The translations under genes and the position numbers were made by a program. From assembly GCF_019355055.1 (NCBI RefSeq), contig NZ_CP048411.1, positions 1,922,001 through 1,986,000 on the forward strand: DNA of 64,000 nucleotides. Reading direction: 5' to 3'. Below the pieces are notes generated by a model. It was given only the letters and a program-made list of their open reading frames with translations. It was not told the origin of the DNA and searched no databases. Origin of the DNA: Pseudomonas sp. MTM4 (lineage in GTDB: Bacteria; Pseudomonadota; Gammaproteobacteria; Pseudomonadales; Pseudomonadaceae). Shown here one piece after another: positions 1-11,072 of the stretch (within the stretch, counting starts at the first letter, position 1; the number at the start of each line of letters is the position of its first letter).

Positions 1-282
1 GGCGCTGCCATGCTGCTGCTCGAGTGCGTGCCCAGCGAGCTGGCGGCCCGCATCACCCAGGCGGTTTCGGTGCCAGTGATCGGCATCGGCGCCGGTAGCG
101 CCACCGATGGTCAGGTATTGGTCCTGCACGACATGCTCGGATTGTCCCTCAGCGGACGCGCGCCTAAATTCGTGAAGAATTTCATGCGCGAACACGGCGA
201 CATCACATCCGCCATCGCTGCCTACGCCCAGGCGGTGAAAAGCGTGGAGTTCCCAGCCGCCGAACACGGATTCTCGTCATGA
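1..282 (+). CDS. panB: 3-methyl-2-oxobutanoate hydroxymethyltransferase, C-terminal part
   Basis: The frame is open from the window edge and runs to a TGA. It matches the end of PanB, which adds a hydroxymethyl group from methylene-tetrahydrofolate to ketoisovalerate to make ketopantoate, the first step to pantothenate. Visible family motifs are [11 protein letters not shown], the PVIGIGAG loop and [10 protein letters not shown], followed by the usual PKFVKNF stretch. About two thirds of the protein lies upstream of the window. The TGA overlaps the panC ATG as ATGA, so the two are translationally coupled. Identification is firm; the 5' end is simply not in view. Confidence 0.95.
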   Translation, partial: GAAMLLLECVPSELAARITQAVSVPVIGIGAGSATDGQVLVLHDMLGLSLSGRAPKFVKNFMREHGDITSAIAAYAQAVKSVEFPAAEHGFSS

Positions 283-1142
283 ACGTGGTGAAAACCGTCG
301 CCGACCTGCGCGCCGCGGTGACCCGCGCACGTGGCGAGGGCAAACGCATCGGCTTCGTGCCAACCATGGGCAACCTGCACGCAGGACATATCGCGTTAGT
401 GAAGAAGGCCGGCCAGCGCGCGGATTTCGTGGTCGCCAGCATCTTCGTCAACCCGTTGCAGTTCGGCCCGAACGAGGATCTGGCCAGTTATCCGCGCACG
501 CTCACGGCGGACCAGGAAAAGCTCTTCGAGGCGGGTTGCCATCTGCTGTTCGCACCCAGCGTCGAGGAGATGTATCCCCACGGCCAGTCGATGCAGACCA
601 TCGTGCGGGTGCCGGGGGTATCCGAAGGGCTCTGTGGCGGTAGCCGACCCGGCCATTTCGATGGTGTCTCGACCGTCGTCAGCAAGCTGTTCAACATGGT
701 ACTGCCCGATCTTGCCGTGTTCGGCCAGAAGGACTTCCAGCAGTTGGCGGTGATCCGCACCATGGTTCGCGACCTGAACATGCCCGTGCAGATCATTGGC
801 CAGCCAACCATGCGTGCCGAAGACGGCTTGGCACTGTCCTCGCGCAACGGCTACCTCAATACCGAGGAACGCGCCATCGCTCCAGCCCTGTATCGCACGC
901 TGAACCAGCTGGCAGACGCGATTCGCAACGGGCATCGCAACTACCCGACGCTACTGGCCGAGGGACAACAGGCACTGCAGGCAGCCGGCTTACGTCCCGA
1001 CTACCTGGAAATTCGCAACGCGACGGATCTGCAGCCAGCCACAGGCGATACACGCGAACTGATCATTCTCGCAGCGGTATTTCTCGGCAAAACCCGCCTG
1101 ATCGATAACCTGCTGGTCGATATCAGACCCGCATCGGTATAA
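279..1142 (+). CDS. panC: pantothenate synthetase (pantoate--beta-alanine ligase)
   Basis: Joins pantoate and beta-alanine with ATP to form pantothenate in the cytoplasm. The 287 residues are normal family length. The N-terminal nucleotide-binding signature is clear: [12 protein letters not shown] with the HxGH histidines at about 34 and 37. GQKDFQQL lies in the centre and LSSRNGYL, the KMSKS-like loop, near residue 190. The start overlaps the panB stop by four bases, and panD, which makes the beta-alanine substrate, follows 99 bases after the stop. Together panB-panC-panD cover most of the pathway in one cluster. Confidence 0.97.
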   Translation: MNVVKTVADLRAAVTRARGEGKRIGFVPTMGNLHAGHIALVKKAGQRADFVVASIFVNPLQFGPNEDLASYPRTLTADQEKLFEAGCHLLFAPSVEEMYPHGQSMQTIVRVPGVSEGLCGGSRPGHFDGVSTVVSKLFNMVLPDLAVFGQKDFQQLAVIRTMVRDLNMPVQIIGQPTMRAEDGLALSSRNGYLNTEERAIAPALYRTLNQLADAIRNGHRNYPTLLAEGQQALQAAGLRPDYLEIRNATDLQPATGDTRELIILAAVFLGKTRLIDNLLVDIRPASV

Positions 1143-1241
1143 CCGCCGACCATCGGCACCGCCCTGCCCGTCCCTCGGTCTTGATCACACTTGTGGGTTC
1201 GGGCACACTCTGCGCCGCTTGCGCACCCGGAGGAACCCGCC

Positions 1242-1622
1242 ATGCACGCCATCATGCTCAAGGCCAAATTGCACCGCGCCCAGGTAACCCACTCGGTGCT
1301 GGATTACGAAGGCTCCTGCGCCATCGACGGCGACTGGCTGGACCTGGCCGGCATCCGTGAATACGAGCAGATCCAGATTTACAACGTCGACAACGGTGAG
1401 CGCTTCACCACGTACGCCATCCGTGGCGAAGAGGGTTCGAAGATCATTTCCGTCAACGGCGCAGCCGCGCACAAGGCCGGCGTAGGTCATCGCCTGATCA
1501 TTTGCGCTTACGCCCATTACAGCGAAGCCGAGCTGGCCAGCTTCAAGCCACACGTCCTCTACATGGGCGCAGATGGCGAACTCAGCCACACCAGCAACGC
1601 CATTCCGGTCCAGGTCGCCTGA
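1242..1622 (+). CDS. panD: aspartate 1-decarboxylase precursor
   Basis: Pyruvoyl enzyme that decarboxylates aspartate to beta-alanine for PanC. I chose the ATG at 1242 rather than an in-frame start at 1191 because GAGGAA lies about 8 bases upstream and the protein then begins [13 protein letters not shown], as in the family. This gives 126 residues. The self-cleavage site Gly24-Ser25 sits in YEGSCAIDG; Ser25 becomes the pyruvoyl group. YAIRGEEGS and the NGAAAH stretch are also conserved. The gene is followed by a good terminator, closing the pan cluster. Confidence 0.96.
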   Translation: MHAIMLKAKLHRAQVTHSVLDYEGSCAIDGDWLDLAGIREYEQIQIYNVDNGERFTTYAIRGEEGSKIISVNGAAAHKAGVGHRLIICAYAHYSEAELASFKPHVLYMGADGELSHTSNAIPVQVA

Positions 1623-1640
1623 CTGCGAATGAGTCGTTCG

Positions 1641-1675
1641 AAAGCCCGCACGCCCTTCGCGTTGCGGGCTTTTTT
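1641..1675 (+). terminator. Rho-independent terminator after panD
   Basis: AAAGCCCGCA (1641-1650) pairs with TGCGGGCTTT (1663-1672) around a 12-base loop and is followed by a T run. It lies 19 bases after the panD stop. Confidence 0.9.
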
Positions 1676-1975
1676 GTGCCCTGAGGGTTCCCCCTGACGC
1701 GCTAATCTGTAATGGTCGTAGAGGGCTATGGCGGGTATCGATAGCAGGCGCGGCGAGCATTCGGAACGCCGGGCGTTTTTCCCAGTCAGACTGTCTCGGC
1801 GGCGCAGGATGCGCCACCCTAGCTTCATTGAATCGAAGCGGTACGCGCCCGATGCATTCAGGATGAGTGCCAGCGTGTCAGCATCATCGAATGACTGTCC
1901 AACCGCAGCTCCAGGGCTACGCCTGGGGCGGCGCGGAATCGAGACAGTCCGCCAAGCAAAGGAAGCCGCACTACC
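1676..1975. other. pgi upstream region, no gene recognised
   Basis: Three hundred bases between the panD terminator and pgi. Open frames exist but resemble no protein I know and overlap the pgi start, so I do not call them. A short palindrome GGCGCA/TGCGCC lies near 1800-1814. The AAAGGAAG at about 1958-1965 is the likely pgi ribosome-binding site. I see no convincing promoter by eye, although one must be here because the terminator isolates pgi from panD. Confidence 0.5.
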
Positions 1976-3640
1976 ATGAGCTATTACGAGCACCCTCTCG
2001 ATGCCACCGGCCTGTCGTCCTGGAAGGCCTTGGAAGAACACCGCCTTGCCATGCAGAACTTCAGCATGCGCGACGCATTCAAGGCCGACCCGACGCGCTT
2101 CGATGATCTGTCGGTTTCCTGCTGCGGCCTGTTTCTCGACTATTCGAAGAACCTGATCACACCCGAGACGCGCACCCTGCTGGTGAACCTGGCCCGTGAA
2201 GCCGGCGTCGAGCAGGCCGCGCGCGCCATGTTCGAAGGCGAGCGGATCAACGCCTCGGAAAATCGTCCGGTCCTGCACACCGCCTTGCGCCGCCCGATGG
2301 GCGATTCAGTGATGGTCGACGGGCAGAACATCATGCGCGACGTGCACGCCGCGCTGGCGCAGATGACCGACATCGTTACGCGCATCCACAACAATCTCTG
2401 GCGCGGCTTCAGCGACAAGACCATCACCGACGTGGTGAACATTGGCATCGGAGGCTCGTTCCTCGGTCCGCAGCTGGTTTCCGAGGCACTGCTGCCCTTC
2501 ACTCAGCATGGCGTGCGCACGCATTACCTGGCGAACATCGACGGCAGCGAATTCCGCGAAGTGACTGCCAAGCTGAACGTGGAAACCACACTATTCATCA
2601 TCTCCAGCAAGACCTTCGGCACGCTCGAGACGCTGAAGAATGCACAGGCCGCACGTACCTGGTATCTCGGCAAGGGCGGCACAGAGGAGAAGCTCTACCG
2701 CCACTTCATCGCGGTGACCAGCAACAAAAAGGCGGCCGTTGAGTTCGGCATCCGCGAAAAGAACATCTTCCCTATGTGGGACTGGGTCGGCGGGCGCTAT
2801 TCGCTGTGGTCAGCCATCGGCCTGCCCATCGCGCTGGCCATCGGCATGTCCAACTTCAAGGATCTGCTGTCCGGCGCTTACAGCATGGATAGTCACTTCC
2901 TCAGCGAGCCGTTCGAAAGCAACATGCCGGTGCTGCTGGCGATGCTTGGCGTCTGGTACCACAACTTCTGGGGCGCGCAGAGCTACGCCTTCCTGCCGTA
3001 CGACCATTACCTGCGCAACTTCGTCAAACACCTGCAGCAGATGGACATGGAGTCCAACGGCAAGAGCGTGCGCCAGGACGGTACGCCGGTCTCCTGCGGC
3101 ACCGGCCCGGTGATCTGGGGTGGCGTCGGCGCCAACGGCCAGCACGCCTATCACCAGCTGCTGCACCAGGGCACGCCACTGATTCCGGCCGACTTCATCG
3201 TGCCCGTGGTCAGCCACAACCCGGTGGCCGACCACCATGAGTGGCTGTATGCGAACTGCCTGTCGCAGAGCCAAGCGCTGATGCGCGGCAAGACCCGCGA
3301 GGAAGCCGAAGCCGAGCTGCGGGCCAAGGGGCTTGGCGAAGCCGAGATTGAGCGCCTGGCGCCGCACAAAGTGATTCCAGGCAATCGCCCGAGCAATACC
3401 GTGGTGATGGAGACCATCAGCCCCGGCCGCCTCGGCGCGCTGATTGCGCTCTACGAGCACAAGGTGTTCGTACAAGGCGTGATTTGGGGGATCAATTCTT
3501 TCGACCAGTGGGGCGTGGAGCTGGGCAAGGATCTGGGCAAGGCCGTGTACGGTCAGATGACCAGCTTCGACGCACCGCCAGCCGAAGACGCCTCGACCCA
3601 GGGTCTGATCGATTTCTTCCGCGGTCGCCATCGCGGCTGA
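1976..3640 (+). CDS. pgi: glucose-6-phosphate isomerase
   Basis: Interconverts glucose-6-phosphate and fructose-6-phosphate. At 554 residues it is the typical long bacterial form. Family signatures are [12 protein letters not shown] near residue 155, [15 protein letters not shown] near 270, and the C-terminal [14 protein letters not shown], which carries the active-site lysine. The [13 protein letters not shown] segment carries the catalytic histidine. The gene stands alone, with its own upstream region and an unrelated gene 115 bases downstream. In pseudomonads, which lack a complete upper glycolysis, Pgi serves mainly gluconeogenesis and polysaccharide supply. Confidence 0.98.
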   Translation: MSYYEHPLDATGLSSWKALEEHRLAMQNFSMRDAFKADPTRFDDLSVSCCGLFLDYSKNLITPETRTLLVNLAREAGVEQAARAMFEGERINASENRPVLHTALRRPMGDSVMVDGQNIMRDVHAALAQMTDIVTRIHNNLWRGFSDKTITDVVNIGIGGSFLGPQLVSEALLPFTQHGVRTHYLANIDGSEFREVTAKLNVETTLFIISSKTFGTLETLKNAQAARTWYLGKGGTEEKLYRHFIAVTSNKKAAVEFGIREKNIFPMWDWVGGRYSLWSAIGLPIALAIGMSNFKDLLSGAYSMDSHFLSEPFESNMPVLLAMLGVWYHNFWGAQSYAFLPYDHYLRNFVKHLQQMDMESNGKSVRQDGTPVSCGTGPVIWGGVGANGQHAYHQLLHQGTPLIPADFIVPVVSHNPVADHHEWLYANCLSQSQALMRGKTREEAEAELRAKGLGEAEIERLAPHKVIPGNRPSNTVVMETISPGRLGALIALYEHKVFVQGVIWGINSFDQWGVELGKDLGKAVYGQMTSFDAPPAEDASTQGLIDFFRGRHRG

Positions 3641-3755
3641 GCCTACGTTGCAACCGGGCGGCAAACGCTGTCCGGTTGAACCCCACTTCCCCCTGAATCG
3701 GTAACGGCATCCATCGGGTAACATTCCGGCTTCACTCGAAGCAGAATGCCTGGCC

Positions 3756-4631
3756 ATGGAATTCATCCGCCGTCGTATCGAAACACAGGTGCTCAGCCTC
3801 ACCGGCCTGGCCATTGGAGGCGTCGACTATGAACAGCCCCTGGGCGACCCAGGCTTATTCGGCCCGGATTCGGTCTGCTGGCGGGTCCATGGTGACTTCA
3901 CTTCGATGCTGATCGGCGGCATTTCCGCGTTGCTGCTGCAAGCCCTGCATCCGCTGGCGCTGGCCGGCGTCTGGGATCATTCGAACTTCCGCGAAGACCT
4001 GCTCGGCCGTTTGCGGCGTACCGGGCAATTCATATCGGCGACAACCTTCGGCAGCCAGGCGGATGCACAACGGCTGATCGAGCGTGTCCGCTCGATCCAT
4101 CTGCAGATCACGGGTCATGCAGCCGATGGCCGCCCCTACGCCGCCTACGATCCCGAACTGCTGACCTGGGTGCACGTAGCCGAGGTCAGCAGTTTTCTCA
4201 AGGCGCACCTGCGTTACCTCAACCCTGCGTTGTCTGGCGATGATCAGGATAGTTATTACGATGAGGTCGCACGGATCGCCGAGTCTCTTGGCGCATGCCA
4301 GGTGCCGCGTTCAAGAAAGCAGGTTGCGGAGTATCTGCAAGAGGTACAGCCGCAGTTGCAGTGCGACGAGCGCTCGAGGGAGATTCTCCGCGTGCTGTTC
4401 GACGCACCGGCACCCAGCGCGCTGGCCCGGCCATTCGGCGCCCTGATGATGCAGGCGGGAGTCGAGCTGCTACCGGACTGGGCCAGCGCCATGCTCGGAC
4501 TGCAGCAGAGCCCGGCTCAGCGCCAGCTGATACGGTTCGGCGTCAGACGCACCGCTCCAGTGCTGCGCTGGGCCGTGCGCAACGGTTCGGTACATCGGGC
4601 ACGCCGACGCATGGGACTGCCCAGCCGATAA
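3756..4631 (+). CDS. DUF2236 / MpaB-type oxygenase-like protein
   Basis: A 291-residue protein of the DUF2236 family, related to rubber oxygenase Lcp and fungal MpaB. The family signatures are visible: VCWRVHGDFTSMLIGGISALLLQALHPLALAGVWDHS is spread over about residues 46-80 with the conserved histidine in QALHP, and a second conserved segment, LLTWVHVAEVSSF, follows near residue 135. Some family members bind heme and oxidise hydrocarbons; the substrate here cannot be read from sequence. There is no signal peptide. It lies between pgi and a thiolase gene in the same direction, without obvious coupling to either. Confidence 0.8.
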   Translation: MEFIRRRIETQVLSLTGLAIGGVDYEQPLGDPGLFGPDSVCWRVHGDFTSMLIGGISALLLQALHPLALAGVWDHSNFREDLLGRLRRTGQFISATTFGSQADAQRLIERVRSIHLQITGHAADGRPYAAYDPELLTWVHVAEVSSFLKAHLRYLNPALSGDDQDSYYDEVARIAESLGACQVPRSRKQVAEYLQEVQPQLQCDERSREILRVLFDAPAPSALARPFGALMMQAGVELLPDWASAMLGLQQSPAQRQLIRFGVRRTAPVLRWAVRNGSVHRARRRMGLPSR

Positions 4632-4724
4632 CGTGACCGGCAGGTTCCGCAATTGGAGCCGCCCAAAGCGGTATGCCAACATGGGCGCCCCGCGCGAATC
4701 CCGCTCTTTTCGAGGTCAACCTGC

Positions 4725-5903
<1,179 letters not shown>

Positions 5904-5985
5904 TCGCGCGCCGCTAAGCACCCAGCCGGCCCAGCGCCGGCTATTTCCGATAAACTGCGCGGCCCTCCCCTCCGAGTCGCCGCGC

Positions 5986-7002
5986 ATGTCTTCTCTGGAA
6001 CAGGCGCTGCGCGCCGCCTTCCGCCATCGCGAAACTCTGCTCGACCAACTGCACGACCAGGCCACCGACTGTTACCGACTCTTCCACGGTAGCCAGGAAG
6101 GCGCGCCCGGCCTGACGATCGATCGTTACGGCCCGCAGTTGCTGGTGCAAAGCTTTCATCAGCCGCTCGAACGCGACGTGCTACTGGCCGTGCACGAACA
6201 GCTTTGCACCGCCATCGGCGAAACCCTCTCGCTGGTCTACAACGACCGCTCCCAGGGGAACTCGCGTATCGACCGCAGCGACTCGGTCTATCGCGCCGAT
6301 CCGGCGGCGCTGGACGATCAGGTCGGTCGGGAATGGGGCCTGAACTACCGAGTCCGCGCGCGGCACAGCGGGCAGGATCCGCTGCTGTTTCTCGATCTGC
6401 GCAACGCACGCGGCTGGGTCAAGGCCAACAGCGCCGGCAAGTCGGTGCTCAACCTGTTCGCTTACACCTGTGGCGTCGGCCTCTGCGCGGCTGCAGGTGG
6501 TGCGCGTGAGGTGTGCAATCTGGACTTTGCCGAAAGCAACCTCGCGGTCGGACGGGAGAACGGCGCGCTCAATCCCGAACTGGCGCCGATGCGGTTCATC
6601 CAGTCGGATTATTTTCCGGCGATCCGTCAGTTGGCGGGCTTGCCGGTCCCACAGCGCCGCGGGCGAGCGCTGCCCGACTATCCGCGCCTTGCACCGCAAC
6701 AGTTCGATCTGGTCTTGCTCGATCCGCCAGCCTGGTCGAAAAGCGCATTCGGCACCGTCGATCTGTTGCGCGATTATCAGAGCCTGCTCAAGCCTGCACT
6801 GCTTGTCACCGCTGAAGATGGCGTGCTGGTCTGCTGCAACAACCTGGCGAAGGTCGACCTCGACGACTGGCGCGAGCAGGTTCTGCGGTGCGCAACGAAG
6901 GCCGGACGGCCGGTACGCGATTGCCGAGTGCTGTCGCCGGCGCTGGACTTCCCTTCCGCCGACGGGCGACCGCCATTGAAGATTCTCACGCTGCAATTGT
7001 GA
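5986..7002 (+). CDS. class I SAM-dependent methyltransferase, RlmI/RlmK-like
   Basis: I start at 5986 (MSSLEQALRAAF) because the longer open frame reaches back into the thiolase gene. The 338-residue protein has an N-terminal RNA-recognition part with GLTIDRYGP and SLVYNDRS, then a Rossmann methyltransferase domain. VLNLFAYTCGVGLCAAAGGA (about 170-190) is the SAM loop, DFAESNL binds the ribose, and LVLLDPPAWSKS (about 245-256) resembles the DPPxF/Y catalytic motif of RNA and protein methyltransferases. This is the architecture of 23S rRNA m5C methyltransferases (RlmI, RlmK-like), but the exact target base is not certain. Confidence 0.82.
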   Translation: MSSLEQALRAAFRHRETLLDQLHDQATDCYRLFHGSQEGAPGLTIDRYGPQLLVQSFHQPLERDVLLAVHEQLCTAIGETLSLVYNDRSQGNSRIDRSDSVYRADPAALDDQVGREWGLNYRVRARHSGQDPLLFLDLRNARGWVKANSAGKSVLNLFAYTCGVGLCAAAGGAREVCNLDFAESNLAVGRENGALNPELAPMRFIQSDYFPAIRQLAGLPVPQRRGRALPDYPRLAPQQFDLVLLDPPAWSKSAFGTVDLLRDYQSLLKPALLVTAEDGVLVCCNNLAKVDLDDWREQVLRCATKAGRPVRDCRVLSPALDFPSADGRPPLKILTLQL

Positions 7003-7087
7003 AGCGGTACGGGTTACCGGTGGCATAGAGGAACCCGCATGGCGTGCCATACTCCAAGGCAGTCCATCGCTCGGAATGTAGGTCCGC

Positions 7088-10021
7088 ATGCCCAACGGAA
7101 TGAAGCGCGCACTCATCTGCCTGATGACCGCACTGGTCTGCTATTGCCTGCTTGGCTTCTTGATACTGCCTGGTGTCGCCCAGCGTGTCGTCAACCAGCA
7201 ACTAATCCAGTACGCGACGGTGCCGGCGCGCCTGGAACGAATCGAATTCAACCCATTCAGTCTCGAACTGACGCTGTACGACCTGCGCCTCGGCGAGGCT
7301 GATCAGCCGCAGCTCGGCTTCGAACGTCTGTATCTCGATCTGCAATGGAGCAGCCTCTGGCACCGCGCCCTGCAGATAGAAAATATCGAGCTGACCCAGC
7401 TGCACACCGAAGTGGTGTTCGACAAAGACGGTACGCTCAACCTGACACGACTGTTCGACCTGCCACCGTCTGCTGAAGATGAAGAGCCGCAAGAGCCGGA
7501 AGAACCCTTCGCCCTGCATATCAACCGACTGCAGCTGGTGGAGGGCTCGGTCCGCTTCGCCGACCAGCGCCCTGAAGAGCCCATCGACTTCCTCCTCGAC
7601 TCACTCAGTTTCGAGCTGCTGAACTTCGCCACCCGCTCGGATGACGCAGCCGATGCGGTGCTGGTCGCGACCGGCCCCAGCGGTGCCCGGGTGGACTGGA
7701 ACGGACAGTTCAATCTGGCGCCAACCATCAGCTCGTCCGGCCAGCTGAAAATCAGCAATCTGGCACTGAAGGACTTCTGGGCCTACGCCCATGACGCCGT
7801 ACCACTGCGCCTGCAGCAAGGCCGGCTCAGTTTCGCCAGCGATTATCGGCTCGATCTGGCGGAGCGCACCGAGCTGCAATTGAGCAACCTGAACGCCCAA
7901 CTGGCACCACTCGAACTCGATACCGCCGACGGGCAGCCAATGGTTCGCCTGAACAAGCTTGAAATCAGCCAGACATCACTGGATCTGACCAAGCAACAGG
8001 TTGTGATCGGCCAGCTGCGCAGCGATGCTCTGGAAACCTGGGTAACCCGCGAACCCGACGGCGAGCTGAACTGGCAGAAACTGCTGACCCCATCGTCCGC
8101 CAACACCCAGCCGGAAACCGCCGAACAGACGGACGCCGTCGGACCCGTACAAGCAGCTACCGCCGACGACCAGTCGACAGCCTGGCAGGTGCTGCTGAGT
8201 GACGCCCAGCTACGCGACTACCGGGTACATCTGCGTGACCGTGTGCCGGCGGATGAGGTCGCGCTGCAGCTGGGTCCGCTTAATCTTGCCGTGTCCGATT
8301 TCGACAGCCTGGGCACTTCGCCTTTCGGGCTGGAACTGACCACCGGCGTAGGCAACCAGGGCACCTTGCAAGCGGCGGGACAGTTGCAATTGCAGCCTGC
8401 GTCTGGACGACTGAGCATCAGCACGCAGGATATCGACCTGCGCATCGCTCAGGCCTACCTGACGCCTTTCGTGCATCTCGAATTGCGCAGCGGCATGCTG
8501 GCCAGTCAGCTGGAACTTGAGCTGACCGGCACCGAACCACTGGCGTTCAATCTCGGAGGGGCAGCCGAGATTACCCAGCTGCATACGCTCGATACCATCA
8601 ACAATCGCGACTTCGTCAAATGGCAGCGCTTGCAACTCGGCGGGCTGGATTACCAGCATCCCCAACAGTTGCAGATCGAACGCATCGACCTGACCCAACC
8701 CTACGCGCGCTTCATCATCAATCCGGACCTCACCACCAATATCAATGATCTGTTGGTGGACAAGACGACCGCGGCCGACAGCGATAGCGCGGCTACTGCG
8801 ACAACCGAGCAAGCAGAGCCGATGGGTATTCGCATAGGGGGCATTACCATCAATGAGGGTTCGGCCAATTTTTCCGACCTCAGTCTGCGCCCTCCCTTCA
8901 TAACGGCCGTGCAGGAGCTCAGCGGCGAGATCGGTACGATCGACAACCAGGCGCAGCAACCGGCCACGGTCGACATCAACGGCAAGGTTGATCGCTATGC
9001 GCCAGTCAGCATCAAAGGGAACCTCACGCCATTCGATCCGCTGCAGAGCCTCGATATCGCCACGCGCTTCCGGCAGGTCGAACTGACCAACCTTTCGCCC
9101 TACTCTGGAAAGTTCGCCGGTTATCGCATCCGCAAAGGCCGCATGGATCTCGATCTCCACTACCGCATTCAGCAGGGCCAACTGAACGCCGAGAACAAGG
9201 TCGTGCTGCAACAGCTGCAGCTTGGCGAGAAGGTGGACAGTCCCGAAGCGGTCGATCTGCCAGTACGCCTGGCCGTCGCGCTGCTGAAGGACAGTCGTGG
9301 CACGATTTCGTTGGAGCTGCCGGTTCAGGGCGACCTCAACAACCCTCAGTTCGATGTCATGCCGATCGTCTGGCAGACGCTGCGCAACCTCCTTACTCGT
9401 GCAGTCAAAGCACCGTTCAAATTTCTCGCCGGTGTCGTCGGCGGCGACCAGGAAGATCTCAGCCAAGTGCTCTTCGCACCCGGCAGCAGTGAACTTGATC
9501 AGCCGGCGCGCGCCAACCTGGACACCCTGGGCCGTGCGCTGAATGAGCGCCCCGTGTTGCGCCTCGAAGTCGAAGGACAGAGCTCACCTCAGGCCGACGG
9601 ACCGCTGCTGGCCGAACAATGGCTGCAGAACGAATATCAGGAAACCTGGTACAAGATGCTGCAGCGTCGCGGCGACAAGGTACCTGCCGACGCTGGGCAA
9701 CTGGAAATTGGCGATGAGGAGAAAGCCGCCATGCTCGAAGGCATCTATCGCAGCCGTCTCGGCCAACAACCGCCCACTCAATGGAGCGAGCTCGACGAGC
9801 AGGTACGCAGCGAGAAGATGCGCGACGCCATACTGACCAGCCGAGCCGACAGCACTGCCCTGCTACGCCGCTTGAGCCGCGCCCGCGCCGCTTCGATCAA
9901 GGATTATCTGGTCGATCAGGCTGGCCTCGATGCTTCGCGTGTGTACCTGCTAGACACCGGCATTGCGGAAGCCGAGCAAGACGGACAGATCCCAACGCCC
10001 CTGCATCTGGGAAGCGAATGA
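7088..10021 (+). CDS. DUF748 domain envelope protein
   Basis: A 977-residue protein with an N-terminal signal anchor (about residues 8-30, hydrophobic LICLMTALVCYCLLGFLIL) followed by the AsmA/TamB-related DUF748 fold. FNPFSLELTLYDLRL and the repeated strands about GxLxxxxxxxxL are typical. Such proteins sit in the inner membrane and extend through the periplasm; related AsmA-like proteins move phospholipid to the outer membrane. The last 200 residues include LFAPGSSELDQPARANLDTLGRALNERP, which looks like the start of an OmpA-like peptidoglycan-binding module, though only partly conserved. The start could also be the ATG at 7100. The stop overlaps the next gene. Confidence 0.8.
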   Translation: MPNGMKRALICLMTALVCYCLLGFLILPGVAQRVVNQQLIQYATVPARLERIEFNPFSLELTLYDLRLGEADQPQLGFERLYLDLQWSSLWHRALQIENIELTQLHTEVVFDKDGTLNLTRLFDLPPSAEDEEPQEPEEPFALHINRLQLVEGSVRFADQRPEEPIDFLLDSLSFELLNFATRSDDAADAVLVATGPSGARVDWNGQFNLAPTISSSGQLKISNLALKDFWAYAHDAVPLRLQQGRLSFASDYRLDLAERTELQLSNLNAQLAPLELDTADGQPMVRLNKLEISQTSLDLTKQQVVIGQLRSDALETWVTREPDGELNWQKLLTPSSANTQPETAEQTDAVGPVQAATADDQSTAWQVLLSDAQLRDYRVHLRDRVPADEVALQLGPLNLAVSDFDSLGTSPFGLELTTGVGNQGTLQAAGQLQLQPASGRLSISTQDIDLRIAQAYLTPFVHLELRSGMLASQLELELTGTEPLAFNLGGAAEITQLHTLDTINNRDFVKWQRLQLGGLDYQHPQQLQIERIDLTQPYARFIINPDLTTNINDLLVDKTTAADSDSAATATTEQAEPMGIRIGGITINEGSANFSDLSLRPPFITAVQELSGEIGTIDNQAQQPATVDINGKVDRYAPVSIKGNLTPFDPLQSLDIATRFRQVELTNLSPYSGKFAGYRIRKGRMDLDLHYRIQQGQLNAENKVVLQQLQLGEKVDSPEAVDLPVRLAVALLKDSRGTISLELPVQGDLNNPQFDVMPIVWQTLRNLLTRAVKAPFKFLAGVVGGDQEDLSQVLFAPGSSELDQPARANLDTLGRALNERPVLRLEVEGQSSPQADGPLLAEQWLQNEYQETWYKMLQRRGDKVPADAGQLEIGDEEKAAMLEGIYRSRLGQQPPTQWSELDEQVRSEKMRDAILTSRADSTALLRRLSRARAASIKDYLVDQAGLDASRVYLLDTGIAEAEQDGQIPTPLHLGSE

Positions 10022-10317
10022 TGCCTGCCATAATCCATACGCTGCTGCTCAGCACTATCCTGGCAGCCCCTTTCGCCCAGGCGGAAACGCTACGCTGCGG
10101 CAGCGCGCTGATCAGTACTGGCGATCGGCCTTTCGAAGTTGAGAACAAGTGCGGCGCGCCAGTGCGGCGGGATCTGGTCGGCTACGCGCTGGGCCCACAC
10201 GCCAGGCGGGAAATGGTAGTCGAGGAATGGTTGTATGGGCCTGACAACGGCATGCTCAGCATCCTTACGTTCGAAGGCAACCGGCTGGTACGCATCGAAT
10301 CCCGTCGCGCTCGTTAA
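10018..10317 (+). CDS. DUF2845 small periplasmic protein (first copy)
   Basis: A 99-residue protein with a signal peptide ending near FAQAE. The mature part has RCGSALISTGD, ENKCGAP, VEEWLYGP and GMLSILTFEGNRLVRIES, the pattern of DUF2845, and the two cysteines could form a disulphide. Translation starts at the ATG at 10018 or the immediately following ATG at 10021; both overlap the stop of the DUF748 gene, so the three genes 7088-10637 look like one operon. The function of the family is unknown; by position it may assist the DUF748 protein in the envelope. Confidence 0.8.
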   Translation: MMPAIIHTLLLSTILAAPFAQAETLRCGSALISTGDRPFEVENKCGAPVRRDLVGYALGPHARREMVVEEWLYGPDNGMLSILTFEGNRLVRIESRRAR

Positions 10318-10328
10318 GAGGCCTCAAC

Positions 10329-10637
10329 ATGTTCCCCAGCTCACCCCTGCTCCTGCTGAGCCTGATCGTGCTCTCCATCGGTGCTCATGCGTCTTCTACG
10401 CATCGCTGCGGCAGTGCGCTCGTTAGCCTTGAAGCGTCCACCAGCGAGGTCAGCAGTAAGTGCGGCGAGCCCTCCAGCTCCGCCCTGGTTGGCTACAAGG
10501 AAATCCTCGATGACTATGGCTTTCGCCATGAGGTCCCAGTTGAGGAATGGACTTACGGCCCAACCAACGGCATGTACCATTTCTTGCGTTTCGAAGGAAA
10601 CCGGCTGCGCCGGATCGAAAGCCAGCGCGGTCGCTGA
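10329..10637 (+). CDS. DUF2845 small periplasmic protein (second copy)
   Basis: A 102-residue paralogue of the preceding gene, 11 bases after its stop. It shares RCGSALVSLE, SSKCGEP, VEEWTYGP, NGMYHFLRFEGNRL and the RRIES ending, and has its own signal peptide ending near GAHAS. Both cysteines are kept. The N-terminal and central loops differ, so the duplication is old rather than recent. It closes the DUF748 operon and is followed by a bidirectional terminator. Confidence 0.8.
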   Translation: MFPSSPLLLLSLIVLSIGAHASSTHRCGSALVSLEASTSEVSSKCGEPSSSALVGYKEILDDYGFRHEVPVEEWTYGPTNGMYHFLRFEGNRLRRIESQRGR

Positions 10638-10646
10638 AACGTATAT

Positions 10647-10676
10647 AAAAAACCCCACTGTAAAGTGGGGCTTCAT
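10647..10676. terminator. bidirectional terminator between DUF2845 and BON genes
   Basis: CCCCACT (10653-10659) pairs with AGTGGGG (10664-10670) over a 4-base loop. An A6 run lies on the left and CTTCATTT on the right. The A run makes it stronger for the minus-strand BON gene, but it serves both convergent genes. Confidence 0.85.
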
Positions 10677-10700
10677 TTGTTCCTGCGACGGCAGCGAATA

Positions 10701-11072
10701 TCAGTCGGCAGCTTTCAGGCCGTCTGCCGAGACTTCACGTACGCCCTTGATGGACTTGGCCTTATTGATCGCCGCCTCACGCTCAGCTTCGGTGGCTACA
10801 GTGCCTGACAGCGATACAACACCGTCTTTGGTTTCCACTTCGATATCCATGCCCGGTGTAGCGTCTTCCGCCAGCAGGGACGATTTCACCTTGGTGGTGA
10901 TCCAGGTATCGGACGTGGCGTCACCGGCTTCCTTCATGGTGTCGTTGGTTGCCAGCATGACGGTATCGGTCTTATCCAGTGCTGGAGTAGTGTCGGCGAA
11001 AGCGGCACCTGCCATCGGCAAGCTCAGAGCAGCGGCGACGGCAACAGCGGTAAGAGGGTTCTGAATGTTCAT
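10701..11072 (-). CDS. BON-domain periplasmic protein (OsmY-like)
   Basis: I chose the ATG at 11072, preceded by AGGAG 7 bases upstream. It gives 123 residues beginning MNIQNPLTAVAVAAALSLP, a signal peptide cleaved near AFA-DT. A single BON domain follows from about residue 55: SDTWITTKVKSSLLAED, VETKDGVVSLSGTV and AEREAAINKAKSIKGVREV. BON proteins bind phospholipid, and in OsmY they protect the envelope under osmotic stress. OsmY has two BON domains; this has one, so it is a family relative. It is convergent with the DUF2845 gene. Confidence 0.85.
   Translation of the reverse strand: MNIQNPLTAVAVAAALSLPMAGAAFADTTPALDKTDTVMLATNDTMKEAGDATSDTWITTKVKSSLLAEDATPGMDIEVETKDGVVSLSGTVATEAEREAAINKAKSIKGVREVSADGLKAAD

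Noticed and set aside
1728..1979. 83-codon frame upstream of pgi
   Set aside because: No family, no clear ribosome-binding site, Arg-rich composition typical of noncoding high-GC frames.
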